Positions 22,183 to 34,002 of a stretch of DNA of 64,000 nt are shown here, piece by piece (position 1 is the first letter of the stretch; each line of letters begins with the position of its first letter). The notes below the pieces were generated by a model. The model was not told where the DNA came from and searched no databases. It saw only the letters and a list, made by a program, of their open reading frames with translations. A program made the position numbers and the translations under genes. Source of the stretch: Melastoma dodecandrum (taxonomy: Eukaryota > Streptophyta > Magnoliopsida > Myrtales > Melastomataceae); assembly GCA_029817715.1 (NCBI GenBank), contig JARUPY010000168.1:1-64000 (forward strand), in the 5' to 3' direction.

Positions 22183-22826
22183 GAGCTGCTCTTCAAAGGC
22201 AGTGACTATAGTTCCTTCTCAGCTTCACGCAAGACGACCAAAGCCTCCTTTGACAATTCCATCTACACCGTCTTCTGAATCTCAAGCCAAAGTCTCCCAA
22301 TACATTTCTTGCTATTTTTTTCTTTGTCCCATCTTCTGTCCTGCTTTTTTCAGCAGCAGGAATGGACAGTTCTATCATTTGCTCAACGAATTGTTCCCGA
22401 AAAGCTCTTCCACCCTTCTTCTTCTTTCTTCTTCCTCCTCCTGCAAATTTTCCAGCAGGTTGGCCACAAGAGTCCACAACACCGGCAGTAGCCACAATGG
22501 AATTTAATACGACGGTACTGAATTTACAGTGTTTAGTGTAGTCACCGCAAAGTAAACGAGTGCAAGTAGAACAAGTAAACACAACATTAGAATTTAATGC
22601 AACTAGTTTACAATGTGTCACTTACAGACAACGTGACACTTACAGACATGACTTGAACGGAGAAGACTTGATGACGCTTCACGACAGACGGCGGCGGATA
22701 AACGGTGGTCAAGGCAAACTCCTTTAATGGATATCACCCTTGTGGATCAGCGGTCGGACTTCAACGGCACTAGAATTTAATGCGATGGCACCGAGGGTGG
22801 AAGACGGATTCGAAGTGGTAGCAGGT
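22183..22826. other. Spacer between two retroelements
   Basis: No firm gene. It contains three copies of an AATTTAATRCRAC-like motif (about 22501, 22586, 22777). The minus strand has an open stretch with KFAGGGRRKKKKGGRAFREQ, which could be a host-gene remnant but is unrecognised. The last five bases (22822-22826, CAGGT) are the left target duplication of the next element. Confidence 0.4.
22822..22826. repeat. Target-site duplication CAGGT (left)
   Basis: Identical to 33998-34002 and directly abuts the LTR ends. Confidence 0.9.
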
Positions 22827-24281
22827 TGATCACGCTTGTCGAAGGCGGCAAATTAAATACTCTAACAAACCTAACTAACTTGTAGATAGGGTAATTAGAG
22901 GTCGATCCCACAGAGAATCAACAGAGAAAAATTCCCAACGGTCGCACCTTTAACGATCTCGAGATCAAACAAGATGAATGAGAATAAAACAGAAAAAGAT
23001 AATGCAAATAAACGATAATTCAATCAAATATTAAAAGCCTAGGACTATCAATTTCCTCTAACGAATTATCTAACTCGTTCCTTCATTTCTCCAGTTATCA
23101 AATTCTCAAGTTACTAAGCTAGGGTTCGATTATCTCCTTACGCCTCTCCCGAGTGCTCTAAGGATGTATTCCCTGTATCGAGCTAATCACTCTATTCCTA
23201 GGCAATTAACTAGTGGGAACCCATTATACAACAACCCTAAAAGGCTACCTAAGGCGATTCGGTATATTCCTATCCCTTTCGCGAATTAGCTTCGTTTTCC
23301 AACGAGACGCTAACTTAGGCTATTCAATCCACGGCTTAACCCAAACAACTTATCGAAGCCCGAATAGGTCTCTATATCAAATTAATTGGTGATCAGTTAA
23401 TTAATCGCATTAAGATCAAGATATGAATAAGTAACCACATGAATTTGAATAACACGGAGAAAAAGAATTCACTCGTTAAATAAAATCGTTAAGTTCCATT
23501 GAAGTCCTAGAAAACGGAATTAGTTCATAGCGTAAAAGAAATTCATCCCAAGTTCAAGAGAAAACAGTAACGACATAGAAATCCACGGGAAAGAAAAGAG
23601 AAACGCCCTCCCGATCTTCCGATCTAAGAAGTAGTAGTCTCGTCCCGATCTCCGCTTCAACCCTATCCGTCACCTATTTCTCCGTTCCCGAGTCGAATAT
23701 CTCCTTCCTCTCTCCCCAGAAAAAGACTCCCTAAGGTTGTCTAAAAACAAAATATATTGTTCCCATCTAGAAAGATTTCCTAAGATTCTCTAAATCTAAA
23801 TAATATTTCTAGGGAGAATAAAATAAAATAACCTAAACTACCAAATAAATGTCTAGTTGATCCTCTATTTCTTCATAATGCAGTCTCAGGAAGATTTGAA
23901 GGCTTCTTGAGCGATTTGGAAATAAGTTCGTCGGGTGGTCACTTGAATCCATAGAACTCCCAAGGACGCATCCCTGAGAACTGAAGGACACGTCCTTCTG
24001 CTCTCTGTCCAATTTCCGCTCATATGAACTTCACTTCGTCCAAGCTTCAAGATCTCATTCATTTTCCTACATTAAAACATGACAAACCAAGAGGCTATCA
24101 ACAAAATAAACGATTCAAATCAAAATAGATTCAAAAACTATGAAAATAACAAAGATCGACTAAAAATAAAACTAAACTAAAAAGCACTCAAATCCTACCA
24201 AATTCCTTTCAATACTCGTACGGCTAACCACATAAAGCATCATTAGAGATACGAAATAACCCAACTTTCATAGAGTTATCA
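22827..24281 (-). repeat. 3' LTR of the Athila-like element
   Basis: It begins TGATCACGC and ends GAGTTATCA on the plus strand, so TGATAACTC...GCGTGATCA in element sense. A pair of GGACGCGTCC-type palindromes lies at 23964-23973 and 23986-23995. Confidence 0.93.
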
Positions 24282-25366
24282 CACCCCCAAACCTACAATT
24301 TCCTAGTCCTTGAGCAAACAGAAAAACACAAAGATAACTCTTTAGCAATCCCCAACTCAATCTAATCTGAACAACCATCTCTCTATTCTCAGCAATGCAG
24401 ATGCTCACTTCCGTTGGTCGAGTCAATTGTCAAGAAAAACAATTCAATTTGATCAAACTTCACGTAAATGTTCAAAACGATCATCTCGGTATGTCATGTA
24501 GTGAAATCAACAATTAAAGACTTCCAATAAAACATATTAGACCGGCACTTTGTAGAAACCAATCAAACACTAATCATCCACTCGTCCTCAGAATTTTCAA
24601 CAATTTTTCTTTTCACACAACTTTTCTTTCAGCTACACGACTCTAAATGTTTCATCACATTCTAGTGTACCCATGTAACGAGTATTTGATCAATGACTCC
24701 CGGTCCAGTTAGACCAAGGCATTAGGCGATGAAGCACCCCTCGGATCTCATTCTCGAGTACAGCAAAAGGACTCACACCACAAGTACATATTTAGACGTC
24801 AATCACATTTCAATAACTTTCTTTTTTTTTTTACTTTTCTTTTCACATGCATAAACATTGGTACTCAGAGCCTTGGTAACCCTTTTTTTCTTTTACTTTT
24901 TACTTTTTTTTTGTTTAGAACTTGTTTCAAATCAATGTCTAGCTAGCCCTACTCGATACCAACTACTATGCGTTATTAGATTTCGAGAATTGTTTTCACT
25001 CACTACCAATCCATACCGACGAATTATTACAAAAAAAACAGTTTAATCACCCAATTAAGCTCAATTTTCACTCTTCCATAAGTCATAGGCATGTGCGCAA
25101 TAAGTCATCATCGAACAAGGGTCAGCTCATCAAAGATATCGTCAATTCTACTGAAGAGTTAGACACACCTAGACTTACTCTAGAAATGACCTAAAAATCA
25201 AAACTAAAAATCAAAACACTACTAGCAAGCGACAAAACAGAAATGACAATCAACCCAAACAACATAGATAAGCATAATTGCAGTACCCCCAAACCTAGAC
25301 TAAACATCGCCCCGATGTAAATATGAATAGTAAGAGATGAAGAACGAAGTACTCCCCTGGGGTGAG
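24282..25366 (-). other. Long 3' untranslated region with two polypurine-like tracts
   Basis: In element sense, GGTTTGGGGGTG abuts the 3' LTR (24282-24294). A second, very similar tract (GGTTTGGGGGTAC) occurs about 1 kb upstream (near 25284-25298). There is no coding sequence between, and T-rich runs lie near 24820-24915. Confidence 0.65.
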
Positions 25367-26406
25367 TTAATCGTCGCCGCCATCATCATCATTTTCCTCT
25401 TCAAGGTCTTGGGGGTTGTCATTATCCGAACCAAGCTCCTCCTCCTTCTGGAAGTCGGCAAACGAAGGGATACTTGGATGACCTGTCATGTCGATCCCAA
25501 CCACTGCGCCATGGAACCGAAACATTCCCTCCACCCTCTGGAAGCACAGCTCCATATACGACGTTCGAATTTCATCGTTTAGTTCCAATTGAAGCATCCG
25601 CTCCTCTATGCCTGATCCAACTCCTCTAGAACTCGATGCGGTAGCTTTTCTAGCCTTCACCATTTCTGAACGTCGTCCGGGTTTTTCCTCCGCTGCCTGC
25701 ACAAGACCGTTAATATACCTCTCATTCATCAACGTGCCGGGTTGAACTAGTTCCTCATGCGCAGCCATTGGGATGCCAAATTGTTGACAAAGCATGGTAA
25801 TCAAGCAAGGAAACCAAAATCCCCATTTGGTGTTACTAGCCTCTTGCAGAATTGCTCTATGAATAAGATTGCCCACATTGATCCTCTTCCTTTTCAGAAT
25901 CGCATAAATCAGGATGGCACGATTCTTTCTGCAGATATTGAGATTAGTAACCGGCAACATTGTATGGGCAACAAAGTAAAACCAAACCTTGGCCATATTT
26001 GTTAGATCTTTCCGTGGAATCGCCATGAATTCATTTTGAGCCATAATCCACGAGCTCTCCATCCTTGTCAAAGCCTGACTTACCTCCGCAGCTTGTGTTG
26101 CCGTAAATTCCCCGGTTACCAACTCTTCGTAGTCGTCAACCTCAGGAATAGGTATGTTGAAGCACTCGTTGATAGTTCTTCCATCAAAATAATGTTAGCA
26201 TAGAATTCACGGACTATCGCATTCACGGCAGGGTTCCGTGGCACGAGGAACTGCTCCCAACCCTTTTCGGCGACGGGAACTAACACCCAATGAACAAATT
26301 GGGGTCCACTTCCTAATTGCATCCCACGCTCTGCAATAAACCTTATTTTCGTCATGGCTTCAGCGAATCTATTTCTCGCGGCCTCCGAGACGAATTTGGC
26401 GTCCAC
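25367..26406 (-). pseudogene. Extra 3' ORF: putative plant transposon protein
   Basis: The N-terminal part MDAKFVSEAARNRFAEAM to VREFYAN is in one frame (26406 to about 26195). A single-base shift near 26190 leads to the rest: TINECFNIPIPEVDDYEEL, then FTATQAAEVSQAL. KVWFYFVAHTMLPVTN, ILIYAILKRKRINVGNLIHRA and FPCLITMLCQQFGIP follow, with an acidic tail. These blocks are the hallmarks of the domain called putative plant transposon protein. In Athila-type elements this position is usually taken by an env-like ORF. Function unknown. Apart from the one frameshift it is intact. Confidence 0.7.
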
Positions 26407-27073
26407 GCCTTATCGCGGCCTCTTCGAACCCATTTCCTAATACCCAAACTAAAACTAGTAGAATGCAAGGAGTGCACGAGAGCTTACCCGAGTAGTTGAG
26501 GGGTTGGTGCTAGCATGTAAGACGCTGGAGACCAACAACGGGTGATGTGGTTGCTTGATTTTAGCTCCGATTTGTAGATGGGTTTCGTTCTTCCAAGTCC
26601 TCGACGGCTTCTGCAAAAGAGAGAATGAGGCGGCTACAAGAAAGATGGGTTAGGGTTTTTATTGAAAAGAATTTATAACGCTTTATTTTATTTTATTTTT
26701 TATTTATTTTATTTTTATTTTTTTTGAGGGACGCGTCCTTCAAATTGGAGGATGCGTCTTCCATGGTCCTGTAGGATTGCAGAATGCCCGAGGTCGCGTC
26801 CTTGGCTATGAGGGACGCGTCCGTGAATTTTCTGCAAAATAAAATAAAAATTGTCAATAGACAGCAAAATAAAAAGAAAAACTTATGCAAAAATAAAAAT
26901 GAAAATGAAAAATAAAAATAAAAAGTAAAAATAAACTCGGGTTGCCTCCCGAGAATCGCTTGATTTATAGTCATCGGCTTGACTCTCTTCTCGTTTTCAA
27001 GCTTCTTTCAAGTGAATCGAGGATGCTTCACGGTCGAAACTTCCCCGATAATGTTTTAGAAGTTGTCAATTTA
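26407..27073 (-). other. Non-coding spacer with four palindrome motifs
   Basis: It lies between the extra ORF and integrase. Two motif pairs occur at 26729/26750 and 26792/26813 (starts), each a variant of GGACGCGTCC. The flanks are long A/T tracts. Confidence 0.6.
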
Positions 27074-29760
27074 CTATAATATCCTTCCCGAACTCTCTTC
27101 TAATACTTCATTTGCTCCATTTGGGAATACTTCAACAACTCGAAAAGGGCCTGACCATCGCAATTTTAGTTTTCCAGGGAACAATCTGAGCCGGGAGTTG
27201 AATAACAATACCAATTGGCCTGTCTCAAAGTGTCTGGGCTTGATCCTACCATCATGCCATTTCTTTGTCTTATCCTTGTACACTCTTACACTGTCATATG
27301 CCTGCAACCGAAGTTCATCGACCTTATTCAATTGAAGTAATCGTCTTTCACCGGCTTCTTCAAGATTTAGGTTCAACTTTTTTAGAGCCCAATACGCTTT
27401 GTGCTCGAGTTCCACCGGAAGATGACATGCTTTGCCAAAAACCATTCTGTATGGTGACATCCCAATTGGATTTTTGTATGCTGTCCTGTATGCCCACAAT
27501 GCATCGTCTAACTTCGTTGACCAATCCTTCCTCGTTGGACATACCGTTTTCTCTAAAATGTGCTTGATTTCCCGATTAGAGACTTTGACTTGCCCGCTCG
27601 TCTGTGGGTGATACGCTGTATCTATCTTGTACTTGATACCATACTTCATTAAGAGTTGATCAAAATAGCGGTTGCAGAAGTGCGTCCCTTCATCGCTTAT
27701 GATCGCCCGTGGTGTGCCAAATCAGGTAAAAATCTGTTTTTTCAAAAACTTGCACACGACTTTAAAATCATTAGAAGGCAAAGCTACTGTTTCCACCCAC
27801 TTTGAAACATAATCAACAGCCATAAGGATGTACTTATTATTGAAAGATGAAATAAATGGACCCATAAAATTGATACCCCACACGTCGAAGAGCTCAACTT
27901 CAAGGATGCCTCGCAATGGCATCTCGTGTCTCCTAGTGATGTTTCCCACGCGTTGACACCTGTCACAAGATGCAACAAAATTATATGAATCCTTGAAAAG
28001 AGTCGGCCAATAGAATCCTGATTGCAAAACTTTAGCCGTTGTTCGGTCTCCTCCAAAGTATCCGCCGTAGGGTGATGAGCGGCAATGTTCGAGGATACCT
28101 CTGATTTCTTCCTCTGGTACGCATCTCCTGATAACTTGATCAGCATAATGCTTAAAGAGAAACGGTTCATCCCACATGTAATAGCGTACATCATGCAAAA
28201 ATTTCTTTTTTTGTTGAGGAGTAAAGTCGGGAGGAATATGGTCAGAAACAATACAATTCACAAAGTCGGCATACCAAAGGCACGACAAATCGTTCATAGC
28301 AAACAATTGTTCATAAAGAAATGACTCATTAATTAATGCATAGTCATGAGATGAAGTCGCATTTTCTAACCTCGATAAATGATCAGCAACTTGGTTCTCG
28401 GATCCCTTTCTGTCCCTAATTTCAAGGTCAAACTCTTGCAAAAGAAGAACCCACCCGATAAGTCGCGGCTTTGCCTCCTTCTTTGAGATCAAATACTTGA
28501 TGGCAGAATGGTCAGTGAACACAATAACTTTCGTACCGACAAGATAACTCCGAAATTTATCAAAGGCATAAACAATCGCAAGGAATTCTTTTTTTGTGGT
28601 AGTGTAATTTACCTGAGCATCATCAAGAGTTCGACTCGCATAGTAAATGACATGAAATACCTTATTCACTCTTTGTCCTGGAATAGCTCCAACCGTGTAA
28701 TCGTTTGCATCACACATTAGTTCAAATGGCAAATTCCAATCAGGTGCAACAACTATTGGGGCAGAAATCAACCTTTGCTTGAGCTCGTTGAAGGCACTAA
28801 GGCAGTCATCATCGAAAATAAAGGACCTGTCCTTTTCTAAGAGATTGTAAAGTGGCTTGCAAATTTTGGAAAAATCCTTTATAAATCTTCTATAAAATCC
28901 TGCATGTCCAAGAAAACTCCGGATTGCTTTGACTGATGTTGGTGGCGGCAACTTTTCAATCGTTTCTATCTTTGCTCGATCCATTTCAATCCCCTTGTTT
29001 GATATCCTGTGTCCAAGAACAATACCCTTTCGAACCATAAAATGACATTTTTTCCAATTTAAAATAAGGTTTGTTTCTTCACAACGTTTCATCACACGAG
29101 CTAAATTTGTCAAGCAATCATCAAAAGACATTCTAAAGATGAAAAAATCATCCATAAACACTTCAAGGCACTGCTCAACCATTTCGGTGAAAATAGCCAT
29201 CATGCATCTCTGAAATGTAACTAGGGCATTACATAGACCAAAAGGCATTCGACGAAAAGCAAACGTACCATATGGGCATGTAAAAGTAGTCTTTTCTTGA
29301 TTTTCTACGGCTATGGCAATTTGGTTATATCCAGAATAACCATCTAAAAAATAATAAAATCCTTTACCTGCCAGACGATCTTACATTTGATCTATAAACG
29401 GAAGTGGAAAATGATCATTTCTTGTGGCTTTATTCAACTTCCTATAATCCATGCAAACTCGCCAACCAGTCTCCGTTCGCGTGGGAACGAGCTCATTCTT
29501 TTCGTTGGAAACAACAGTCATCCCACCTTTCTTAGGTACACACTGCACAGGACTCACCCAAGAACTGTCAGAAATCAGATATATTATACCTGCATCAAGC
29601 CATTTGATGATTTCCTTCTTGACTACTTCCTTCATGTTCGGGTTGAGTCGTCGTTGATTCTCCACCGAAACCTTATGGTTTTCTTCTAATAGAATCTTGT
29701 GCATGCAAATTGATGGACTGATACCTCGAATATCAGCAATTGTTCACCCTAATGCTCGTT
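27074..29760 (-). pseudogene. Athila-like pol: RT, RNase H, integrase
   Basis: RT reads TIADIRGISPSICMHK, then [33 protein letters not shown] (active-site MDD kept) and [11 protein letters not shown]. RNase H reads [21 protein letters not shown] and [10 protein letters not shown]. Integrase has the Zn region (CDRCQR) and catalytic core. Damage: TGA in place of a Trp codon near 29745, TAA near 29384 (after PLPFIDQM), and TGA near 27726 (CGA expected). The first catalytic Asp of integrase is Asn (WGINFMGPF) and the catalytic Glu is Lys ([12 protein letters not shown]). The reading frame is otherwise continuous. The element cannot integrate by its own enzyme. Confidence 0.92.
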
Positions 29761-29769
29761 TATATTCCC

Positions 29770-30782
29770 TCAAGACTCGAAGTGTGTCATTGTTAATGCC
29801 AATGAAATAATAATGGGTAGAGTTTCATTACTTCCAAGATATGCATACCTCAGGTGTTCAGGTAATGGTTTTAGCTCTAATTGGGGTGGTTCTTCAATTG
29901 ATGGTTTCATTAGATTATGCGGCCTCTCCAAAGCTTCAAAATGTGCTCCCCTTAACATGCGTGGTATTGCATCTATTGATTTTGTCACTTCTTGTACTTC
30001 TTCATTGTCGGATGACATTGAATTCATTGCAATTTCATGTGGATCATCATAGGGCATCTCAGTAAAGTACCTATTAAAAACATCAATCAGAAAGCAATCA
30101 TCAGGTTCACTTGGGCATTTCATCGATTTTAAAACACAGGTTACCTCCTGATCATTAACTCGAATGGTCAATTCACCCTTTTGAACATCAATGAGGGCTT
30201 TACCTGTTGCCAAGAACGGCCTCCCTAAGATGATGGGGATATTCTTATCTTCCTCAAAATCTAAAACTACGAAATCCGCTGGAAAGATAAACTTATCCAC
30301 CTTAATAAGCACATCTTCAACAATTCCCTTAGGATATGTTATTGATCTATCAGCTAATTGCAATGTCACAGACGTAGGTTTCACTTCCCCCAAACCTAAC
30401 TCATGGTATACAGATAAAGGCATAAGATTGATACTCGTGCCAAGATCACACAAAGCTTTACCATGAAATTGTGAGCCGATAGCACAAGGGATAGTGAAAC
30501 TACCTGGATCTTTTAGTTGAGGAGGAAGTTTTCGTTGCAAAATGGCACTGCATTCTTCCGTTAGTGCAACGGTTTCAAACTCACCTAACCTTCTTTTCTT
30601 CGATAGAATGTCCTTCGTGAACTTGACATAGCTCGGCATCTGCTCAAGAACTTCTGCAAAAGGAATGTTAATATGGAATTTCTTAAACACATCGAGAAAC
30701 TTACGGAACTGGGCTTCATCATGCTTCTTATCTCTTTGAGGGAATGGAAGTGGTGGTCGTCCCCATGTTGGGTATTATCCAA
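29770..30782 (-). pseudogene. Athila-like protease region
   Basis: It contains FKKFHINIPFAEVLEQMPSY, ECSAILQRKLPP, the aspartic protease site ALCDLGTSINLMP (catalytic Asp kept) and IPIILGRPFLATG. Upstream it is separated from gag by TAG near 30836. Downstream a one-base deletion near 29795 throws the frame before RT. Confidence 0.88.
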
Positions 30783-30847
30783 GTGGGACGATGTAGTTGT
30801 TCAGTTGGGGGAAGGACACGTCCTTCAGATGGCAGGGTTGCGTCCTT

Positions 30848-32422
30848 CTACGCTGCTTCTTCCACAGAATGTTCAGAGATGCGTCCTTCAGATTCGGAGG
30901 ACACGTCCTTCTCGTTTCTGTGAAAATTCTCAAATTCCTTATCTCGTCCTTTGTTCAGCCTGGATGTGTTCGCCTCCTCATTGATTGGTTCTCGTGGAAG
31001 ATCACTAATCTCACTTGACTTTTTATTGTCACTCGACCGAATCTTTGGTGGTACTTCTTCAAGTGCCCGGCCATTTCTCAAAGTTACTGCTTTAACATAT
31101 TCTCGTGGATTAACCTCAGTATCACTTGGCAACCCTCCATGTTGACGCGAATTCAAGGCTTGAGCGAGGTGACTGACTTGATTCTCCAAGTTCCTGATTG
31201 ATGCTGTTTGATTCTTTATTATGGCATCTTGATTCGCCATGTACTTCATCATCAAATCCTCAAAATTCGTCTTCTTTTTTGGTTCTGGGGCTTTGGGTTG
31301 CTGAAATCCCGAAGGTTGTGTTGCTCGATGAACCACTATTTGTTGCCCTTTCCAAGAAAAGTTAGGATGGTTCCTCCATCCCGGATTATACGTGTTGGAA
31401 TAAGGATTGTTCCTTTGATTTCCAATAAAATTAGCCTCTTCCATGCTAGCATAACATTGATCTGTTATATGCCCACCATCGCAAATATCACATCCTCTAG
31501 TTGTACTTTGGATGGACTGTACATTCACCGACTCGAACTTCTTAGCCAACGCAGATATCTGTGCTTGAATATACGTGAGTGAATCGAGTTCATGAACACC
31601 CGTAATCTTTTTACCATTTATCTGGTCAAATGATTGACTTGGTACACAAGTCCTCCTCATAGTCTCTAAAAGCTCTCTTCCTTCCACATATGATTTTCGT
31701 AGGAATGATCCGTTCAATGCTAAGTTGAGGTCCTTGCGCGATGATTCCGTCAACCCATTGTAAAAAGCTTACAGTTGTCGCCATCCCGGTAAATCATGAT
31801 ATGGGCATTGAATTAATAAATTTTTGAAGTACTCCCAAGCTTCCACGAAAGTTTTTGTCTCATGTTGCTTGAACGTGCTGATTTCATTCCTCATCTGGGA
31901 TATCTTGAATGGCGGGAAATATTGGTCTAAAAATGCTTCTTCCATCTGTTCCCAAGTACTAATTGATCCAGCCGGTAGCGAGTTCAGCCAGGTCCATGCT
32001 CTGTCCTTCAAGGAGAAGGGAAATAACTTCAATCGAACTGCATCCTGTGGCACTCCGTTTTGCCTGAAACTGTCGCATATGCTTAAGAACTTGCTCAAAT
32101 GCTCATGTGGATCCTCGATCGGTGATCCTCAAAACATCACTGAATTCTGAATCATCTGAATCACTGATGTCTTTATCTCATACTCCCGTGCTTGAATCGC
32201 AGGCGCAACGATGCAGAACCGGTTAATGTGAGGTTTTGCTGAAGTAAATTCCACCATCGGCCTGTTATCAATGTCGCGCTGTCTCTCGTTCTGTTGAGTT
32301 GGAATTAGGTTTTCATCCATATTGCTTTGTTGTACACTAGCTTTCTCACGAACCGGTCTATGGAAAGTCCTTTCGATTTCAGGATCAAAAGGGAGAGTTT
32401 TTGTGCTTCGAGTTCGTCGCAT
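30848..32422 (-). pseudogene. Athila-like gag
   Basis: It starts MRRTRSTKTLPFDPEIERTF. The Retrotrans_gag core reads RLKLFPFSLKDRAWTWLNSL, then FLDQYFPPFKISQMRNEIST and CPYHDLPGWRQL. A single CX2CX4HX4C-type knuckle (CDICDGGHITDQC) follows, then the PYSNTYNPGW block. Two in-frame stops break it: TGA near 32137 where the plus-strand sister copy has CGA, and TAA near 31768 where the sister has AAA. The gag-protease linker encodes acidic, Gly-rich peptides made from two palindrome pairs (30814-30908). Confidence 0.9.
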
Positions 32423-32531
32423 ACACCTGATATTAAAATATCAACAGAAAAGAGTAAAAAAAAATAAAATAACTTAACGTCAAATAGATAAACGTGATGA
32501 CAGTAGAAAAGAAAAATTTCTCAAAATTGAT

Positions 32532-32549
32532 CCCCCGGCAGCGGCGCCA
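32532..32549 (-). other. Primer-binding site
   Basis: In element sense TGGCGCCGCTGCCGGGGG lies six bases inside the 5' LTR. It is complementary to a tRNA 3' end of the Asp type typically used by Athila elements. Confidence 0.85.
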
Positions 32550-32554
32550 AAATT

Positions 32555-33997
32555 TCATCACGCTTGTCGAATGTGGCAAATTAAATACTCTAACAAACCT
32601 AACTAACTTGTAGATAGGGTAAGTAGAGGTCGATCCCACAGAGAATCAACAGAGAAAAATTCCTAACGGTCGCACGTTTAATGATCTCGAGGTCAAGTCA
32701 AACAAGATGAACGAAAGTAAAACAAAAAAAGATAATGCAAATAAACGATAATTCAATCAAATATTAAAAGCCTAGGACTATCAATTTCCCCTAACGAATT
32801 ATCTAACTCGTTTACTCTTTTCTCCAGTTATCAAATTCTGAAGTTACTAACCTAGGATTCGATTATCTCCTTACGCCTCTCCCGAGTGCTCTGAGGACGT
32901 ATTCCCTGTATCGAGCTAATCACTCTATTCCTAGGCAATTAACCAGAGGGAACCCATTATGCAACAACCCTAAATGGCTACCTAAGGCGATTCGGTATAT
33001 TGATATCCCTTTCGCGAATTAGCTCCGTTTTCCAACGAGACTCTAACTTAGGCTATTCAATCCACGGCTTAACCCAAACAACTTTTCCAAGCCCAAATAG
33101 GTCTCGATATCAAATTAATTGGTGATCAGTTAATTAATCGCATTAAGATCAATATATGAATAAGTAACCACGTGAATTCGAATAACACCGAGAAAAGGGA
33201 TTCACTCGTTAAATAAAATCGTTAAGTTCCATTGAAGTCCTAGAAAACGGAATTAGTTCATAGCGTAAAATAAATTCATCCCAAGTTCAAGAGAAAACAA
33301 TAACGACATAGAAATCAACGGGAAAGAAAAGAGAAACGCCCTGCCGATCTTCCGATCTAAGAAGTAGTAGCCTCGTCCCGATCTCCGCTTCAACCCTATC
33401 GTCACCTCTTTCTCCATTCCCGAGTCGAATGTCTCCTTCCTCTCTCCCCAGAAAAAGACTCCCTAAGGTTGTCTAAAAACAAAATATATTGTTCCCATCT
33501 AGAAAGATTTCCTAAGATTCTCCAAATCTAAATAATATTTCTATGGAGAATAAAATAAAATAACCTAAACTATCAAATAAATGTCTAGTTGATCCTCTAT
33601 TTCTTCATAATGCAGTCACAGGAAGACTTGAAGACTCCTTGAGCGATTTGGAAATAAGTTCGTCGGGTGGTCACTTGAATCCACAGAACTCCCAAGGACG
33701 CGTCCCTGAGAACTGAAGGACGTGTCCTTCTGCTCTCTGTCCAATTTTTACTCATCTGCACTTTACTTCGTCCAAGATTCAAGATCTCCTTCATTTTCTT
33801 GCGTTAAAACATGACAAACCAAGAGGCATCAACAAAATAAACGATTCAAATCAAAATAGATTCAAAGACTACGAAAATGACAAAGATCGGCTTAAAATAA
33901 AACTAAACTAAAAAGCACTCAAATCCTACCAAATCCCTATCAATACTTGTACGACTAACCACATAAAGCAAATAACCCTACTTTCATAGAGTTATCA
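32555..33997 (-). repeat. 5' LTR of the Athila-like element
   Basis: It matches 22827-24281 with scattered substitutions. The inner end reads TCATCACGC on the plus strand, so the terminal CA is mutated to GA in element sense. The palindrome pair is at 33696-33705 and 33718-33727. Confidence 0.93.
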
Positions 33998-34002
33998 CAG
34001 GT
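33998..34002. repeat. Target-site duplication CAGGT (right)
   Basis: Identical to 22822-22826. Confidence 0.9.

Larger units (their letters stand above)
22827..33997 (-). mobile_element. Athila-like Ty3/gypsy retrotransposon, full length
   Basis: 11,171 bp with 1.45-kb LTRs, a primer-binding site, gag-protease-RT-RNase H-integrase and an extra 3' ORF, all on the minus strand. The 5-bp target duplication CAGGT lies at 22822-22826 and 33998-34002. Lineage evidence is the primer site TGGCGCCGCTGCCGGGG (tRNA-Asp type used by Athila), gag with PYSNTYNPGWRNHPNFSW, and the ORF downstream of integrase. Coding frames carry several stops and frameshifts, so this copy is dead. The LTRs remain very similar by eye, which suggests a fairly recent insertion. 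Confidence 0.95.

Noticed and set aside
22163..22621. Overlapping frames on both strands next to the retroelement
   Set aside because: No recognised domain; the minus-strand segment is kept only as a low-confidence remnant, not as a gene.
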